A stretch of DNA of 64,000 nucleotides, taken from positions 62,001 through 126,000 of the forward strand of contig CAKSZS010000002.1 of assembly GCA_934525845.1 (NCBI GenBank), given 5' to 3'. Every line of letters starts with the position of its first letter. The first letter of the stretch is position 1. The notes under the pieces were generated by a model, which was given only the letters and a program-made list of their open reading frames with translations, made no database searches and was not told where the DNA came from. This DNA is from an uncultured Faecalibacterium sp. Lineage in GTDB: Bacteria > Bacillota > Clostridia > Oscillospirales > Ruminococcaceae. Shown here in pieces: positions 20,778 through 30,449 of this stretch. The position numbers and the translations under genes were made by a program.

Positions 20778-21715
20778 GCCGTTACACGCTTGGGGTCGAT
20801 ACGAGCAACTACGCAACCTCTCTGGCAGTGTTTGATACAGCCGGAGAGGTTGTTTGCGCAAAAAAACGTTTTTTGCCGGTCAAGCCCGGACAGCTGGGCC
20901 TGCGGCAGAGCGATGCACTGTTCCACCACACGGCAGCGCTGCCGGAAATGCTGGAAGAACTGGCGCAGGAGTTCGATCTGACCCGCATCGATGCGGTAGG
21001 GGTCTCGCAGAAGCCGCGCCCGGTGGAAGGAAGCTATATGCCCTGTTTTCTGGCAGGGGTCAATGCAGCCACAGCCTTTGCGGCTGCACGGGGCATCCCG
21101 CTGGTGCACACGACCCATCAGCAGGGCCACGCCGCCGCCGCGCTGTTTGCAGCGGAAGGCCCGGCGCTGTTCGGCCAGAAGGTGCTGCTGTTCCACATCT
21201 CGGGCGGCACCACGGATCTGCTGCTCTGCGATGCGGTGCGCCGCATCACAACGCTGGGCACCAGCTCCGATCTGTATGCCGGACAGGCGGTGGACCGCGT
21301 GGGCGTAAAGCTTGGCTTCGGGTTCCCGGCGGGCGCGGAGGTATCGCGCCTGGCGGCACAGTGCACGGAGGACATCCGACCGAAGTCCAGCGTGAAGGGG
21401 ATGCAGTGCAGTCTTTCGGGGCTGGAAAATCAGTGCAACGCCTTGCTGGACGCCGGAAAAACACCGGAATACGTCTGCAGATACTGTCTGCTCTGCGTGG
21501 CCGATACGGTAGTCCGGATGACCCGGGCTGCACAGAAAGAATATCCCGGCCTGCCGGTGGTCTGCGCGGGCGGCGTCATGAGCAGCGATGTCATCCGGCA
21601 GTGGGTGCAGCAGCGCCTTCCGAAGGTCTACTTCGTGCCGGGGCAGTATTCCAGCGACAACGCCATCGGGGTGTCCATCCTTGCCGCACGGGAGGCCGGA
21701 TTATGGCTGACGTGA
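20774..21715 (+). CDS. TsaD/Kae1-like protein (M22 glycoprotease family paralogue)
   Basis: The 313-residue protein has the ASKHA fold signature of the TsaD family: LGVDTSNYATSLAVF at the N-terminus, metal-ligand histidines in VHTTHQQGH (His112, His115) and the phosphate loop HISGGTTDLLL. It is shorter and more divergent than canonical TsaD, which makes the t6A modification of tRNA, so I read it as a paralogue whose function is not established; its position between nusB and xseA recurs in Clostridia. It starts with GTG at 20774 overlapping the nusB stop and its own stop overlaps xseA by 13 bases. Canonical TsaD is the main alternative and would be decided by finding a second copy in the genome. 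Confidence 0.75.
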   Translation: MSRYTLGVDTSNYATSLAVFDTAGEVVCAKKRFLPVKPGQLGLRQSDALFHHTAALPEMLEELAQEFDLTRIDAVGVSQKPRPVEGSYMPCFLAGVNAATAFAAARGIPLVHTTHQQGHAAAALFAAEGPALFGQKVLLFHISGGTTDLLLCDAVRRITTLGTSSDLYAGQAVDRVGVKLGFGFPAGAEVSRLAAQCTEDIRPKSSVKGMQCSLSGLENQCNALLDAGKTPEYVCRYCLLCVADTVVRMTRAAQKEYPGLPVVCAGGVMSSDVIRQWVQQRLPKVYFVPGQYSSDNAIGVSILAAREAGLWLT

Positions 21716-22926
21716 TCTCGGTCTCCCAGCTCAACCGCTATGTCAAGCAGCGGCTGGACATGGACGATGCCCTGTTTGATCTGGCCTTGCGCGGCGAGAT
21801 CGCCAACTTTGTCCAGAATGCCCGCAGCGGGCACTGTTACTTTACCCTGCGGGACGAAGCCAGCAGTGTGAAGGCGGTCATGTTCCGGGCGGATGCCCGG
21901 CGGCTCGCATTCCGCCCGGAAGAGGGGATGCGGGTCGTGGTGCGCTGCCGCGTCACCCTCTATGAGCGGGACGGTGCGTTTCAGGTATACGTCAACGCCA
22001 TGTTCCCGGACGGGCTGGGGGAAGCGCAGCTGGCTCTGGAGCAGCTGAAGGCCCGGCTGGAACAGGAAGGACTTTTTGCTCCGGAGCACAAAAAGCCGCT
22101 GCCGCGCTATCCCCGGTGCATCGGTATCGTGACGAGCAAGACCGGTGCGGCGCTGCAGGATATCCGCAATGTCATCGGCCGCCGCTGGCCCAGCGTGCGC
22201 CTGCTGCTCTGCCCGGTCACGGTGCAGGGCTTTGAGGCCGCCGGACAGGTCGCGCAGGCCATCCGGACGCTGGACCGGAGCGGAAAGGTGGACGAGATCA
22301 TCGTGGCGCGGGGCGGCGGAAGCCGGGAAGACCTCTGGGTCTTCAACGCGGAAGTGATCGCACGGGCAGCTTTCCGCTGCAAGACCCCGCTCATCAGCGC
22401 CATCGGCCATGAGATCGATTATACCATTCTGGACTTTGTGGCTGACCAGCGCGCGCCGACTCCTTCCGCTGCGGCAGAGCTTGCCGTGCCGGATCGGGAA
22501 GAGCAGCTGGGACGTCTGCAAATTTTACAACAAAATATTTCTAAAAATATGCAAAAACGGTTGGATTTGTGCTATAATGGAGTAAAACAATACAACCTTG
22601 CGTTGGAGCAAGGCTGGCAGCGCCGGACGCTGCAGAACGATTTTGAACGGCTTTCCGTGATGAATCGGGCGATTCCCGCACAAATGCAGGCCCGTCTTTC
22701 TGCAAAAACACTTGCACTGCAGCACCAGGCGGCACTGGCGGCGTCACTGGATCCGTATCAGGTCCTGGCGCGCGGCTATGCGCTGCTGACCGGCACAGAC
22801 GGTACGATCTGCACGCCGGGGCAGCTGCATCCGGGGCAGACCATTTATGTCTGCGGCACCCAGCGTCAGGCGCTGTGCCGCGTGGAAACCGTGGAGGAAC
22901 GGAATGAAAGCACCCAAAAGCTTTGA
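21703..22926 (+). CDS. xseA: Exodeoxyribonuclease VII large subunit
   Basis: The 407-residue protein has an N-terminal OB fold (SVSQLNRYVKQRLD and GHCYFTLRD), the catalytic-domain motifs IGIVTSKTGAALQDI and ARGGGSREDLW, and SAIGHEIDYTI, followed by a coiled-coil region and the C-terminal DPYQVLARGYAL. With XseB it degrades single-stranded DNA into short oligonucleotides. It opens the conserved xseA-xseB-ispA-dxs-tlyA-nadK-argR-recN cluster. Starts overlap the preceding gene, and it overlaps xseB by 23 bases. Confidence 0.95.
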   Translation: MADVISVSQLNRYVKQRLDMDDALFDLALRGEIANFVQNARSGHCYFTLRDEASSVKAVMFRADARRLAFRPEEGMRVVVRCRVTLYERDGAFQVYVNAMFPDGLGEAQLALEQLKARLEQEGLFAPEHKKPLPRYPRCIGIVTSKTGAALQDIRNVIGRRWPSVRLLLCPVTVQGFEAAGQVAQAIRTLDRSGKVDEIIVARGGGSREDLWVFNAEVIARAAFRCKTPLISAIGHEIDYTILDFVADQRAPTPSAAAELAVPDREEQLGRLQILQQNISKNMQKRLDLCYNGVKQYNLALEQGWQRRTLQNDFERLSVMNRAIPAQMQARLSAKTLALQHQAALAASLDPYQVLARGYALLTGTDGTICTPGQLHPGQTIYVCGTQRQALCRVETVEERNESTQKL

Positions 22927-23131
22927 AGAAGGCATGGAACGGCTGGATGCGATCTTTGCCCGGATGCAGAGCGAGGAGACCTCGCTGGCAGAGTCCGTCA
23001 AGCTGTACGCAGAAGCGGCGTCTCTGATGGAATACTGCCGCAGCACCCTGGAAAAGACCTCCCTGCAGATCGAGGAGATCGATGCAAAGCTTGCGCAGAC
23101 CATGCAGGCGGCACAGCCGCAGGAGGAATGA
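22904..23131 (+). CDS. xseB: Exodeoxyribonuclease VII small subunit
   Basis: A 75-residue helical protein with the family pattern SFEEGMERLDAIFARM and SLAESVKLYAEAASL. It forms the multi-copy small subunit that coats the XseA coiled coil. The start at ATG 22904 lies inside the end of xseA; GGAGGAACGG is just upstream. ispA starts three bases after its stop. Confidence 0.94.
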   Translation: MKAPKSFEEGMERLDAIFARMQSEETSLAESVKLYAEAASLMEYCRSTLEKTSLQIEEIDAKLAQTMQAAQPQEE

Positions 23132-23134
23132 CCG

Positions 23135-24016
23135 ATGGAGTATCAAGAACAGTATCAGGCATATCTTGCGCAGGCAATGACTGCGCTGGATGCGGCCTGC
23201 GCGCGGTTTCTGCCGGAGACTTCGGAGGTCTGCCGCGCAGCCCGCTACAGTTTGCTGGGCGGCGGAAAGCGCATCCGCGCGGTGCTGGTGCTCAGCGTCT
23301 GTGAAATGCTGGGCGGAGACCTGCAGGCGGCGCAGGCGTTTGCGGCAGCTGTGGAAATGCTGCATTGCTACTCGCTGATCCACGACGATCTGCCCTGTAT
23401 GGACAACGATGACCTGCGCCGGGGCCGCCCCTCCTGCCACAAGGCATTTGGTGAAGCGACGGCCATGCTGGCCGGGGATGTACTGCTGACCGAGGCCTTT
23501 GAGGTGATCGCAAATGCACCGGCCGCACCGCAGGCCTGTGTGCGTGCCGCACGCGCATTGGGCGCCGGTGCCGGCAGCTGCGGCATGGTCTACGGGCAGG
23601 AGCTGGATCTGAAGTACGAGGCGCTGGCCGCTTCTGAAGAACAGCTCCGGCAGATCCATCGCAATAAGACCGGTGCGCTGATCAACGCAGCGGTGCAGAT
23701 GGGCGCGGCTGCCGCAGACGCCGACCCCCGGCAGTGCGAGGCGCTGGAGGCCTACGCCTATGGGCTGGGACTTGTGTTCCAGATCGTGGACGATGTGCTG
23801 GATGTGACCAGCACACCGGAGCAGCTGGGCAAGCCCATTGGCAGCGATGCCGAAAACGGCAAAACGACCTTTGTGACCCTGTACGGCGTGCAGGGAGCCA
23901 TGGAGCTGGCACGGAAGATCAACGAAGAGACCTGCCGCGCCCTGCAGATGCATTTCGGCGAAAAAGCGGCGTTTCTGCAGGCCATGGCACAGCAACTTCT
24001 GACCCGTAAAAATTAA
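23135..24016 (+). CDS. ispA: Polyprenyl synthetase (farnesyl/geranyl diphosphate synthase)
   Basis: The 293-residue protein carries the first aspartate-rich motif HDDLPCMDNDD (Asp84, Asp85, Asp90) with GRPSCHKAFGE behind it, and the second DDVLD at 219-223. The four residues of spacing in the first motif are as in bacterial FPP synthases. It condenses isopentenyl diphosphate with allylic diphosphates to make C15 (or C20) isoprenoids for undecaprenyl phosphate and quinone-like products. Located in the classic cluster with dxs two genes downstream, both in the isoprenoid pathway. Confidence 0.93.
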   Translation: MEYQEQYQAYLAQAMTALDAACARFLPETSEVCRAARYSLLGGGKRIRAVLVLSVCEMLGGDLQAAQAFAAAVEMLHCYSLIHDDLPCMDNDDLRRGRPSCHKAFGEATAMLAGDVLLTEAFEVIANAPAAPQACVRAARALGAGAGSCGMVYGQELDLKYEALAASEEQLRQIHRNKTGALINAAVQMGAAAADADPRQCEALEAYAYGLGLVFQIVDDVLDVTSTPEQLGKPIGSDAENGKTTFVTLYGVQGAMELARKINEETCRALQMHFGEKAAFLQAMAQQLLTRKN

Positions 24017-24040
24017 AACGAATGAAAAAGGGGACCAACG

Positions 24041-24508
24041 ATGCAGTTGATTCATGCGATTTTTTCCTTCAATCAGATCCTGACCATTTCGCTTCTGAGC
24101 TGGTTTGTGGCACAGGTACTGAAAACCATCATCAATTTCATTCTTCTGGGCAAATTCCAGCTGGAACGGATGTGGGGCGACGGCGGAATGCCCAGTGCAC
24201 ACAGTGCAACCGTGTGCGCCATGGCCATTGCCACCGGCCGGTGTGAAGGCGTTCACTCGGCCATTTTTGCGGTGGCGTGTGTGGTCGCCATCATCACCAT
24301 GCACGATGCCATGGGCGTCCGGCACGAGACCGGCGAGCAGGCCAAGGTGCTGAACCAGATGATCGCACAGTGGATCGATGTCAGCGAGAAAAATGCTCCG
24401 TTCCTGCAGAATATGCATCTGAAAGAGATGGTCGGCCATACGCCGCTGCAGGTCGTGGCCGGCGTACTGGTCGGTGCTGCTGTGGGCTTTCTGTTCCCCA
24501 TCGGATGA
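24041..24508 (+). CDS. Divergent PAP2-family membrane protein (DUF212)
   Basis: The 155-residue protein has about four hydrophobic helices and the DUF212 motifs GGMPSAHSATV and HDAMGVRHETGEQAKVLN. These resemble the PAP2 phosphatase core (SAHS and the metal-free histidine region) and the family is regarded as a divergent acid phosphatase, possibly acting on isoprenyl or lipid phosphates at the membrane. It sits between ispA and dxs, which fits a role in isoprenoid phosphate metabolism; this is inferred from context. Confidence 0.85.
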   Translation: MQLIHAIFSFNQILTISLLSWFVAQVLKTIINFILLGKFQLERMWGDGGMPSAHSATVCAMAIATGRCEGVHSAIFAVACVVAIITMHDAMGVRHETGEQAKVLNQMIAQWIDVSEKNAPFLQNMHLKEMVGHTPLQVVAGVLVGAAVGFLFPIG

Positions 24509-24570
24509 CCGGACACAGGTCAAATCAAGCAACGCGGCTGCCCACAGGCCGCAAAAGGACGTGTGACGTT

Positions 24571-26469
24571 ATGAACTCGTGGCTGTTGGACAACATCGAT
24601 CAACCCAGCGATCTGAAAAAACTCACTTCCGCGCAGGTGGTGCAGCTCTGCGCGGAGATCCGGCAGTTTCTTCTGCGGAATATTTCAAGGACGGGCGGAC
24701 ATCTTGCCTCCAACCTCGGCACGGTCGAGCTGACCGTTGCGCTGCACCGGGTGCTGGAGACCCCGCGGGACAAGATCGTTTTTGATGTGGGGCATCAGTG
24801 CTATACCCACAAGATCCTGACCGGACGCCGCAAGGGCTTCGAGAAGCTCCGGCAGCTGGATGGTCTGTCCGGCTTTCCGAACCCGACCGAAAGTGTGCAC
24901 GATGCCTTCATTGCAGGGCACGGCAATACCGCGCTCTCGCTGGCCATCGGAATGGCCTGGGCGAAAAAGCTGAACCACGAATCCGGGCTGGTGGCCGCAG
25001 TGATCGGCGACGGCGCTTTTACGGGCGGCATGGTCTACGAGGGCATGAACAACATTGACGAGCTGGACAACCTGCTGGTGATCCTGAATGACAACAAGAT
25101 GTCCATCTCGAAAAATGTAGGGGCACTCGCCCGGTATCTGACCCATCTGCGCACCACGACTGCCTACTTTGATGCCAAGGACAATGTGCGGAGCTTTTTG
25201 GATCATGTGCCGGTCGTAGGAAAGCCAATGAAAGACTTTCTTACGGAAGGCAAGACCCTGATCCGGCGTGCCATGTACCATTCGACCATGTTTGAGGATA
25301 TGGGATTTCAGTACATCGGCCCTGTGGACGGCCACAATGTGGAAGAGCTGGAACGCACCCTGCGGACGATCACCCAGCGGCCCGGGCCGCACTTCCTTCA
25401 TGTGGTGACCAAAAAGGGGAAAGGGTATCAGCCGGCTGAGATGAATCCCGGCAGTTACCATGGGGTCTCGGCGTTTGACCCGGACGGGATGCCCGATCCG
25501 GAGGTGGCGCCGAAGGAGTCCTTCTCGACGGTCTTCGGGCAGGCGCTGGATGCCGAAGGGGCACAGGATCCCAGGATCTGCGCCATTACAGCCGCGATGA
25601 AATACGGCACCGGACTGCAGTTCTTTTCCCACAGCCACCCGGAGCGCTTCTTCGATGTCGGCATGGCCGAACAGCACGCGGTGACCTTTGCCGCCGGACT
25701 GGCCAGCCAGGGAATGCTGCCGGTGGTGTGCATTTACTCTACCTTTCTGCAGCGCTCCTATGATCAGATCGTCCATGATGTGAACCTGCTGAAAGAGAAC
25801 GTGGTCTTTGCCATTGACCGTGCAGGCTTTGTGCCGGCGGACGGGGAGACCCACCAGGGCATCTATGACCCCGCCTTCCTCAGCCAGCTGCAGATCCCGC
25901 TGTACGCACCGTCCAATTATGCCGAATTGAACTACTGGCTGCATCACCTGCTGGACCCGAAAATGCAGGGGCCGCGTGCCATCCGGTATCCCCGCGGCGG
26001 GCAGAGCGCTGTGCTGGCACAGTATGGCTGTACCGGCGCGGAATACGACATTTTGAAGAAAACGCCGGGCGCAGAGGTCGTTCTGGTCAGCTATGCAGAC
26101 GAAGTGGAAGAGATTTTGCAGGCGGCAGAAAAACTGACGATGCAGCGCATCAAATGCGATGTAGTGAAGCTTGTAAAGCTGTTTCCCTTTACATCGAATT
26201 TTATCGATGCACTGTCAAATTATAAAATCGTGCTGTTTGCCGAAGAATGTGTTGCCATCGGCGGCATCGGCGAACATCTGGGCTGTGCGCTGCAGCAGGC
26301 CGGCTGGACCGGAGACTTTTTGCACCGGGCGGTGCACACCGCCTGCCTGCCCCACGCAACGGTACCGCAGATCCGGCAGGCCGTCGGTCTGGATGCCGAA
26401 CACCTTGCGCAGGACGTCCGGCGCGCAGTTCTGCGCGGGGCGGTCCGGAAAGGAGAAAGAAACGCATGA
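24571..26469 (+). CDS. dxs: 1-deoxy-D-xylulose-5-phosphate synthase
   Basis: The 632-residue thiamine-diphosphate enzyme has GHQCYTHKIL, the ThDP motif beginning GDGAFTGGM and ending LNDNKMSI, and the later AGFVPADGETHQGIYD. Length is normal. It makes DXP from pyruvate and glyceraldehyde 3-phosphate, the first step of the MEP isoprenoid pathway, and feeds thiamine and pyridoxal synthesis. The upstream frame is open, but ATG at 24571 gives the expected N-terminus. Its stop overlaps the tlyA start (ATGA). Confidence 0.95.
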   Translation: MNSWLLDNIDQPSDLKKLTSAQVVQLCAEIRQFLLRNISRTGGHLASNLGTVELTVALHRVLETPRDKIVFDVGHQCYTHKILTGRRKGFEKLRQLDGLSGFPNPTESVHDAFIAGHGNTALSLAIGMAWAKKLNHESGLVAAVIGDGAFTGGMVYEGMNNIDELDNLLVILNDNKMSISKNVGALARYLTHLRTTTAYFDAKDNVRSFLDHVPVVGKPMKDFLTEGKTLIRRAMYHSTMFEDMGFQYIGPVDGHNVEELERTLRTITQRPGPHFLHVVTKKGKGYQPAEMNPGSYHGVSAFDPDGMPDPEVAPKESFSTVFGQALDAEGAQDPRICAITAAMKYGTGLQFFSHSHPERFFDVGMAEQHAVTFAAGLASQGMLPVVCIYSTFLQRSYDQIVHDVNLLKENVVFAIDRAGFVPADGETHQGIYDPAFLSQLQIPLYAPSNYAELNYWLHHLLDPKMQGPRAIRYPRGGQSAVLAQYGCTGAEYDILKKTPGAEVVLVSYADEVEEILQAAEKLTMQRIKCDVVKLVKLFPFTSNFIDALSNYKIVLFAEECVAIGGIGEHLGCALQQAGWTGDFLHRAVHTACLPHATVPQIRQAVGLDAEHLAQDVRRAVLRGAVRKGERNA

Positions 26470-27287
26470 AAACAGAAAAAGTAAAAAAGATCCGCTTGGA
26501 TCAGTACCTGGTGCAGCACGGCCTGCTGCAGAGCCGGGAGCGCGCAAAGTCCATGATCATGGCCGGCGTGGTGTTTGTCAATGAACAGAAGGTGGACAAG
26601 GCCGGCGAGATGATCCCGGAGGACGCAAAGGTCGAAGTGCGGGGCCATGACATCGGGTATGTCAGCCGCGGCGGACTGAAGCTGGAAAAGGCCATGCAGT
26701 GCTTCCCGCTGACACCGCGCGGAAAGGTCTGCATGGACATCGGTGCGTCGACGGGCGGCTTCACCGACTGTATGCTGCAGAACGGTGCGGTGAAGGTCTA
26801 CGCGGTGGACGTCGGCTATGGACAGCTGGCCTGGAGCCTGCGCACGGATGCACGCGTGGTCAACATGGAGCGCACCAACATCCGGGACGTGACGCTGGAG
26901 GATCTGGCCGAACCCATTGAATTTTTCAGTGTGGACGTTTCCTTTATTTCGCTCCATCATATTTTCCCGGTGGCGCAGGCCATCACGACCCCGGATGCCA
27001 TGGGTGTCTGCCTGGTCAAGCCGCAGTTCGAGGCCGGACGCGAAAAGGTCGGCAAGAACGGTGTGGTGCGGGATCCCGCCACCCACCGGGAAGTGCTGCA
27101 CAATGCCATGGGCTATGCAGCAGCAAACGGTTTTGCGGTGCGCGGACTGGATTTCAGCCCCGTCAAAGGCCCGGAAGGCAACATTGAATATCTGATGTTC
27201 GTGCAGAAGAGCGATGCGCCGGCTGTGCTGGAGGATGCAGTTGCCGCACAGGTGGTGGAAGCAAGCCATACCTCGCTGGACCGCTGA
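26466..27287 (+). CDS. tlyA: TlyA-family rRNA 2'-O-methyltransferase / S4-domain protein
   Basis: The 273-residue protein has an N-terminal S4 RNA-binding domain (IRLDQYLVQHGLLQSRERAK) and a FtsJ-like Rossmann methyltransferase with MDIGASTGGFTDCML and LVKPQFEAG. TlyA methylates 16S and 23S rRNA ribose in Mycobacterium; in Firmicutes the homologue (YqxC) is conserved in this cluster. Its ATG lies in the dxs stop. Confidence 0.92.
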   Translation: MKTEKVKKIRLDQYLVQHGLLQSRERAKSMIMAGVVFVNEQKVDKAGEMIPEDAKVEVRGHDIGYVSRGGLKLEKAMQCFPLTPRGKVCMDIGASTGGFTDCMLQNGAVKVYAVDVGYGQLAWSLRTDARVVNMERTNIRDVTLEDLAEPIEFFSVDVSFISLHHIFPVAQAITTPDAMGVCLVKPQFEAGREKVGKNGVVRDPATHREVLHNAMGYAAANGFAVRGLDFSPVKGPEGNIEYLMFVQKSDAPAVLEDAVAAQVVEASHTSLDR

Positions 27288-27335
27288 GTTCCGGCACATC
27301 CGCTGCACAAAACCAAAAAGAAAGGGACGGACGGC

Positions 27336-28187
27336 ATGACCATCTATATCTCCCCGAATCCCGGAAAGATCTCCGGCAGCGAGATCGCGCTTCGCGCCGC
27401 ACAGATCCTGCTGACCCAGGGGGCACAGGTCCTCATGTGCGATGCACTGCGCGGAAGCTGCAGCACCATGGGGGTGGACTACCTGCCCCTGGAAGAGTGC
27501 CTGAAGCGCGCCGACGTGATCCTGACCATCGGCGGGGACGGCACGATCCTGCATGAGGCAAATCTGTCGCTCCGGTATTCCAAGCCGATCCTGGGCATCA
27601 ACCTGGGGCGGTGCGGTTTTCTGGCCACCTGCGAGGTGGGGGAAATGGAGACCAAGCTGTCGGCTGTGGCGCGCGGAGAGTTCCAGTTGGACAACCGGAT
27701 GCTTCTTTATGCGCACATCCTCGGCAATGATGGCTGGGAGGGTCATGCCCTCAACGATGTGGTCGTGACCAAGGGACGGCTGCAGCAGGCCATTGATTTC
27801 AGCATTTACTGCGATGATATTCTGGTGGAGCACTACCGCGGAGACGGCGTGATCGTTGCGACCCCCACCGGTTCCACGGCATATTCCCTTGCAGCAGGCG
27901 GCCCGATCCTGGACTCGCAGACAAAGGGTGTCGTGGTCACGCCCATCTGTCCGCACAGTCTGGCCAGCCCGGCCATGGTTTTTGCACAGGAGCGGAAACT
28001 GAACGTCTGCGTAGGGCAGGTGGCGGATGACGAAGTATTCATCAGCTGTGACGGTGCGGCGGGCTATCCGCTCCGGGCGGGCGCGACCGCAGAGATCCGC
28101 CTTTCGGATCAGGTCGTAAAGCTGATCACGTTTGGAAAGGCCGACCAGTTTCAGGCCATCGATCAGAAACTGCGCAGCAGACGATAA
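27336..28187 (+). CDS. nadK: NAD kinase
   Basis: The 283-residue protein contains the catalytic GGDGTILHEA (GGDGT at 66-70), the NE/D-type metal region LNDVVVTKG and the glycine-rich TPTGSTAYSLAAGGP. It phosphorylates NAD to NADP. The ribosome-binding site AAAGGGACGG precedes the ATG. It is followed by argR after 17 bases in the conserved order. Confidence 0.94.
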   Translation: MTIYISPNPGKISGSEIALRAAQILLTQGAQVLMCDALRGSCSTMGVDYLPLEECLKRADVILTIGGDGTILHEANLSLRYSKPILGINLGRCGFLATCEVGEMETKLSAVARGEFQLDNRMLLYAHILGNDGWEGHALNDVVVTKGRLQQAIDFSIYCDDILVEHYRGDGVIVATPTGSTAYSLAAGGPILDSQTKGVVVTPICPHSLASPAMVFAQERKLNVCVGQVADDEVFISCDGAAGYPLRAGATAEIRLSDQVVKLITFGKADQFQAIDQKLRSRR

Positions 28188-28204
28188 GAGGGAAGGTATT
28201 TTTT

Positions 28205-28693
28205 ATGGCACGCAACCGGAAAGAAGACAGCAAAAGCAAAAGCGACCGCCAGCAGGCCATTCTGCGGCTGGTGCAGGAAAACCCCATCAGCCGCCAGGAA
28301 GTTCTGCTGGAACATCTGCGGCAGGAGGGCTTCGAGGTCACGCAGGCGACCATCTCCCGGGACATCCGGGAACTGTGTCTGGTCAAGGCGGCCACCGCAG
28401 AGGGCTACCGCTATGTTTCCAGCCGGAATGAAAGCTTCAACCCCAAGACCCAGAGCCGTTTTGAGACGATCTTCCACGAGTCCGTTCTGGGGGTGGATTA
28501 TGCCGGCCATGTGGTCCTGGTCAAATGCTATTCGGGCATGGCCAATGCGGCCTGCGAGGTTTTTGACGCTTTGCAGTGGAAAAATGTGGTTGGGACCCTT
28601 TCCGGCGATGATACGTTCCTGATCGTTGCACGCTCCGAGCGGGACGCCAAGACCATCTGTTCCGAGCTGACCCGGCACATCGGACAAAAATAA
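28205..28693 (+). CDS. argR: Arginine repressor ArgR
   Basis: The 162-residue protein has the N-terminal winged helix with TQATISRDIREL (SRDIREL 51-57) and the C-terminal hexamerisation/arginine-binding domain with TLSGDDTFL (Asp-Asp at 135-136). It is slightly long because of a basic N-terminal extension (RNRKEDSKSKSDR). It controls arginine metabolism genes. In Firmicutes ArgR is regularly found between nadK and recN. Confidence 0.94.
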   Translation: MARNRKEDSKSKSDRQQAILRLVQENPISRQEVLLEHLRQEGFEVTQATISRDIRELCLVKAATAEGYRYVSSRNESFNPKTQSRFETIFHESVLGVDYAGHVVLVKCYSGMANAACEVFDALQWKNVVGTLSGDDTFLIVARSERDAKTICSELTRHIGQK

Positions 28694-28711
28694 CGCGGGA
28701 GAGAAAAAACC

Positions 28712-30391
28712 ATGTTAAGCAGCCTGCAAATTGAAAATGTTGCTGTCATCCAGAAGGCGGAAGTGCACTTCCAGCCGGGGCTGAACGTTCTGACCGGCGA
28801 GACGGGTGCAGGCAAATCCATTCTGATCGACTCCATCAACGCCATTCTGGGAAGCCGGACGTCCCGCGACCTTGTGCGGACAGGCGCCCCGAAAGCGGTG
28901 ATCCGGGCGGCGTTTGATCAGGTGCCCGCTTTTGTACAGGACCGCTTGGAAAAAGCCGGCTATGAGCGCTCGGACGCGCTGCTGCTCAGCCGGGAGATCA
29001 CCGCCGAGGGAAAAAGCAGCTGCCGCATCAATGGGATGCCGGCCACGGCATCTGTCCTGCGGGATCTGTGCGCCGGACTGATCAACATCAACGGCCAGCA
29101 CGATTCCGTCGGCCTGCTGAACCCGGCGCACCACCTTGCCATTCTGGACGACTACGCGCAGAACCGTGCAGTCTATCAGGAGTATTATACGCTGTATCGT
29201 GAACTGGTTGCCGTAAAAAAAGAGCTGGATGCCATGATCACGGACGAAGCGGAAAAGCAGCGGCGGATCGACCTGCTGAGCTATCAGGTGCAGGAGATCG
29301 AGAACGCCGCCCTGACAGCCGGAGAAGAGCAAACGCTGGAAAGCCGCCGCAAGGTGCTGGCCAATGCGTCCACCATCCGGGATCGGATCGCCAAAGCTTA
29401 CGCGCTGCTGTCCGGTGATGATGAAACGCCCGGCGCCATTGACCTGCTGGGCGAGGCTTCCAATGCGGCGGATACTGCGGCGCAGCTGGACGATACCCTT
29501 TCCGGCGTATCCGGGCAGCTGATGGATCTGTATTACGCGGCCAAGGATGCTTCGGCTGAGTTGATCGACCGGCTGGACTCCTATGATACCAATGACGCAG
29601 AGCTGGATGAGATCGAGCAGCGGCTGGATCTGCTGTACAAACTCAAACGGAAATACGGCGATACGGTGGAGGACATCATTGTGTTCGGGCAGAAAGCACG
29701 GGAAGAACTGGAACGAATCCAGTCTTCGGACGAGCGTCAGAGCCATCTGCAGGCGGAAAAACTGCGTCTGTACAGGCTTGCCCGCGAAAAAGCGGAGGCA
29801 CTGACCCAGACCCGGCTGAAAGCCTTTGAAGAGCTGAACCGGCGCATCTCCGGCACGCTGGATTTTCTGAATATGCCGGGGGTCCGCATGACCCTGCAGC
29901 ATACCCGCGGGCCTCTGGCCAGCCACGGGCAGGACGGCATTGAGTTCTATATTTCCACCAACCCCGGGGAAGCACCCAAACCTCTGGCCAAGATCGCTTC
30001 CGGTGGTGAACTGAGCCGCATTACGCTGGCCATCAAGAATGCCATGGCGGACAAGGATTCCGTACCGACCGTGATCTACGATGAGATCGACAGCGGTGTG
30101 TCCGGCAAGGCGGCCGGGCGCATCGGAGAAGTCCTGCGCCAGAGTGCACAGGGGCATCAGATCCTCTGCATCACGCACACAGCGCAGATCGCGGCGCTGG
30201 CAGACTGTCATCTGCTGATCCAGAAAAACATCTCGAACGAACGTACCTATACGGAGATCCATCCGCTGGATGAACCCGGCCGGGTGGAGGCGCTGGCGCG
30301 GCTGATCTCGGGCGACCATGTGACGGAACTTTCCCGTGCCAACGCCCGGGAAATGCTGGAAGGCTGCCGCAATGCGCCCTGCGCTTTTTAA
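28712..30391 (+). CDS. recN: DNA repair protein RecN (SMC-like ATPase)
   Basis: A 559-residue SMC-like protein with Walker A GETGAGKS (29-36), two long coiled-coil stretches, the ABC signature IASGGELSRI and Walker B VIYDEIDSGVSG. It acts early in double-strand break repair by tethering DNA ends. It ends the conserved cluster and is followed by the tyrS promoter. Confidence 0.95.
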   Translation: MLSSLQIENVAVIQKAEVHFQPGLNVLTGETGAGKSILIDSINAILGSRTSRDLVRTGAPKAVIRAAFDQVPAFVQDRLEKAGYERSDALLLSREITAEGKSSCRINGMPATASVLRDLCAGLININGQHDSVGLLNPAHHLAILDDYAQNRAVYQEYYTLYRELVAVKKELDAMITDEAEKQRRIDLLSYQVQEIENAALTAGEEQTLESRRKVLANASTIRDRIAKAYALLSGDDETPGAIDLLGEASNAADTAAQLDDTLSGVSGQLMDLYYAAKDASAELIDRLDSYDTNDAELDEIEQRLDLLYKLKRKYGDTVEDIIVFGQKAREELERIQSSDERQSHLQAEKLRLYRLAREKAEALTQTRLKAFEELNRRISGTLDFLNMPGVRMTLQHTRGPLASHGQDGIEFYISTNPGEAPKPLAKIASGGELSRITLAIKNAMADKDSVPTVIYDEIDSGVSGKAAGRIGEVLRQSAQGHQILCITHTAQIAALADCHLLIQKNISNERTYTEIHPLDEPGRVEALARLISGDHVTELSRANAREMLEGCRNAPCAF

Positions 30392-30415
30392 GGCACTTTC
30401 CACTGCGGAATGGGC

Positions 30416-30444
30416 TTGACAAGACCGTTTCCTTGTGATAAAGT
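30416..30444 (+). promoter_or_regulatory. Promoter of the tyrS T-box leader
   Basis: TTGACA (30416-30421), 17-bp spacer, TAAAGT (30439-30444), about 25 bases after the recN stop. Confidence 0.65.
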
Positions 30445-30449
30445 AACTG

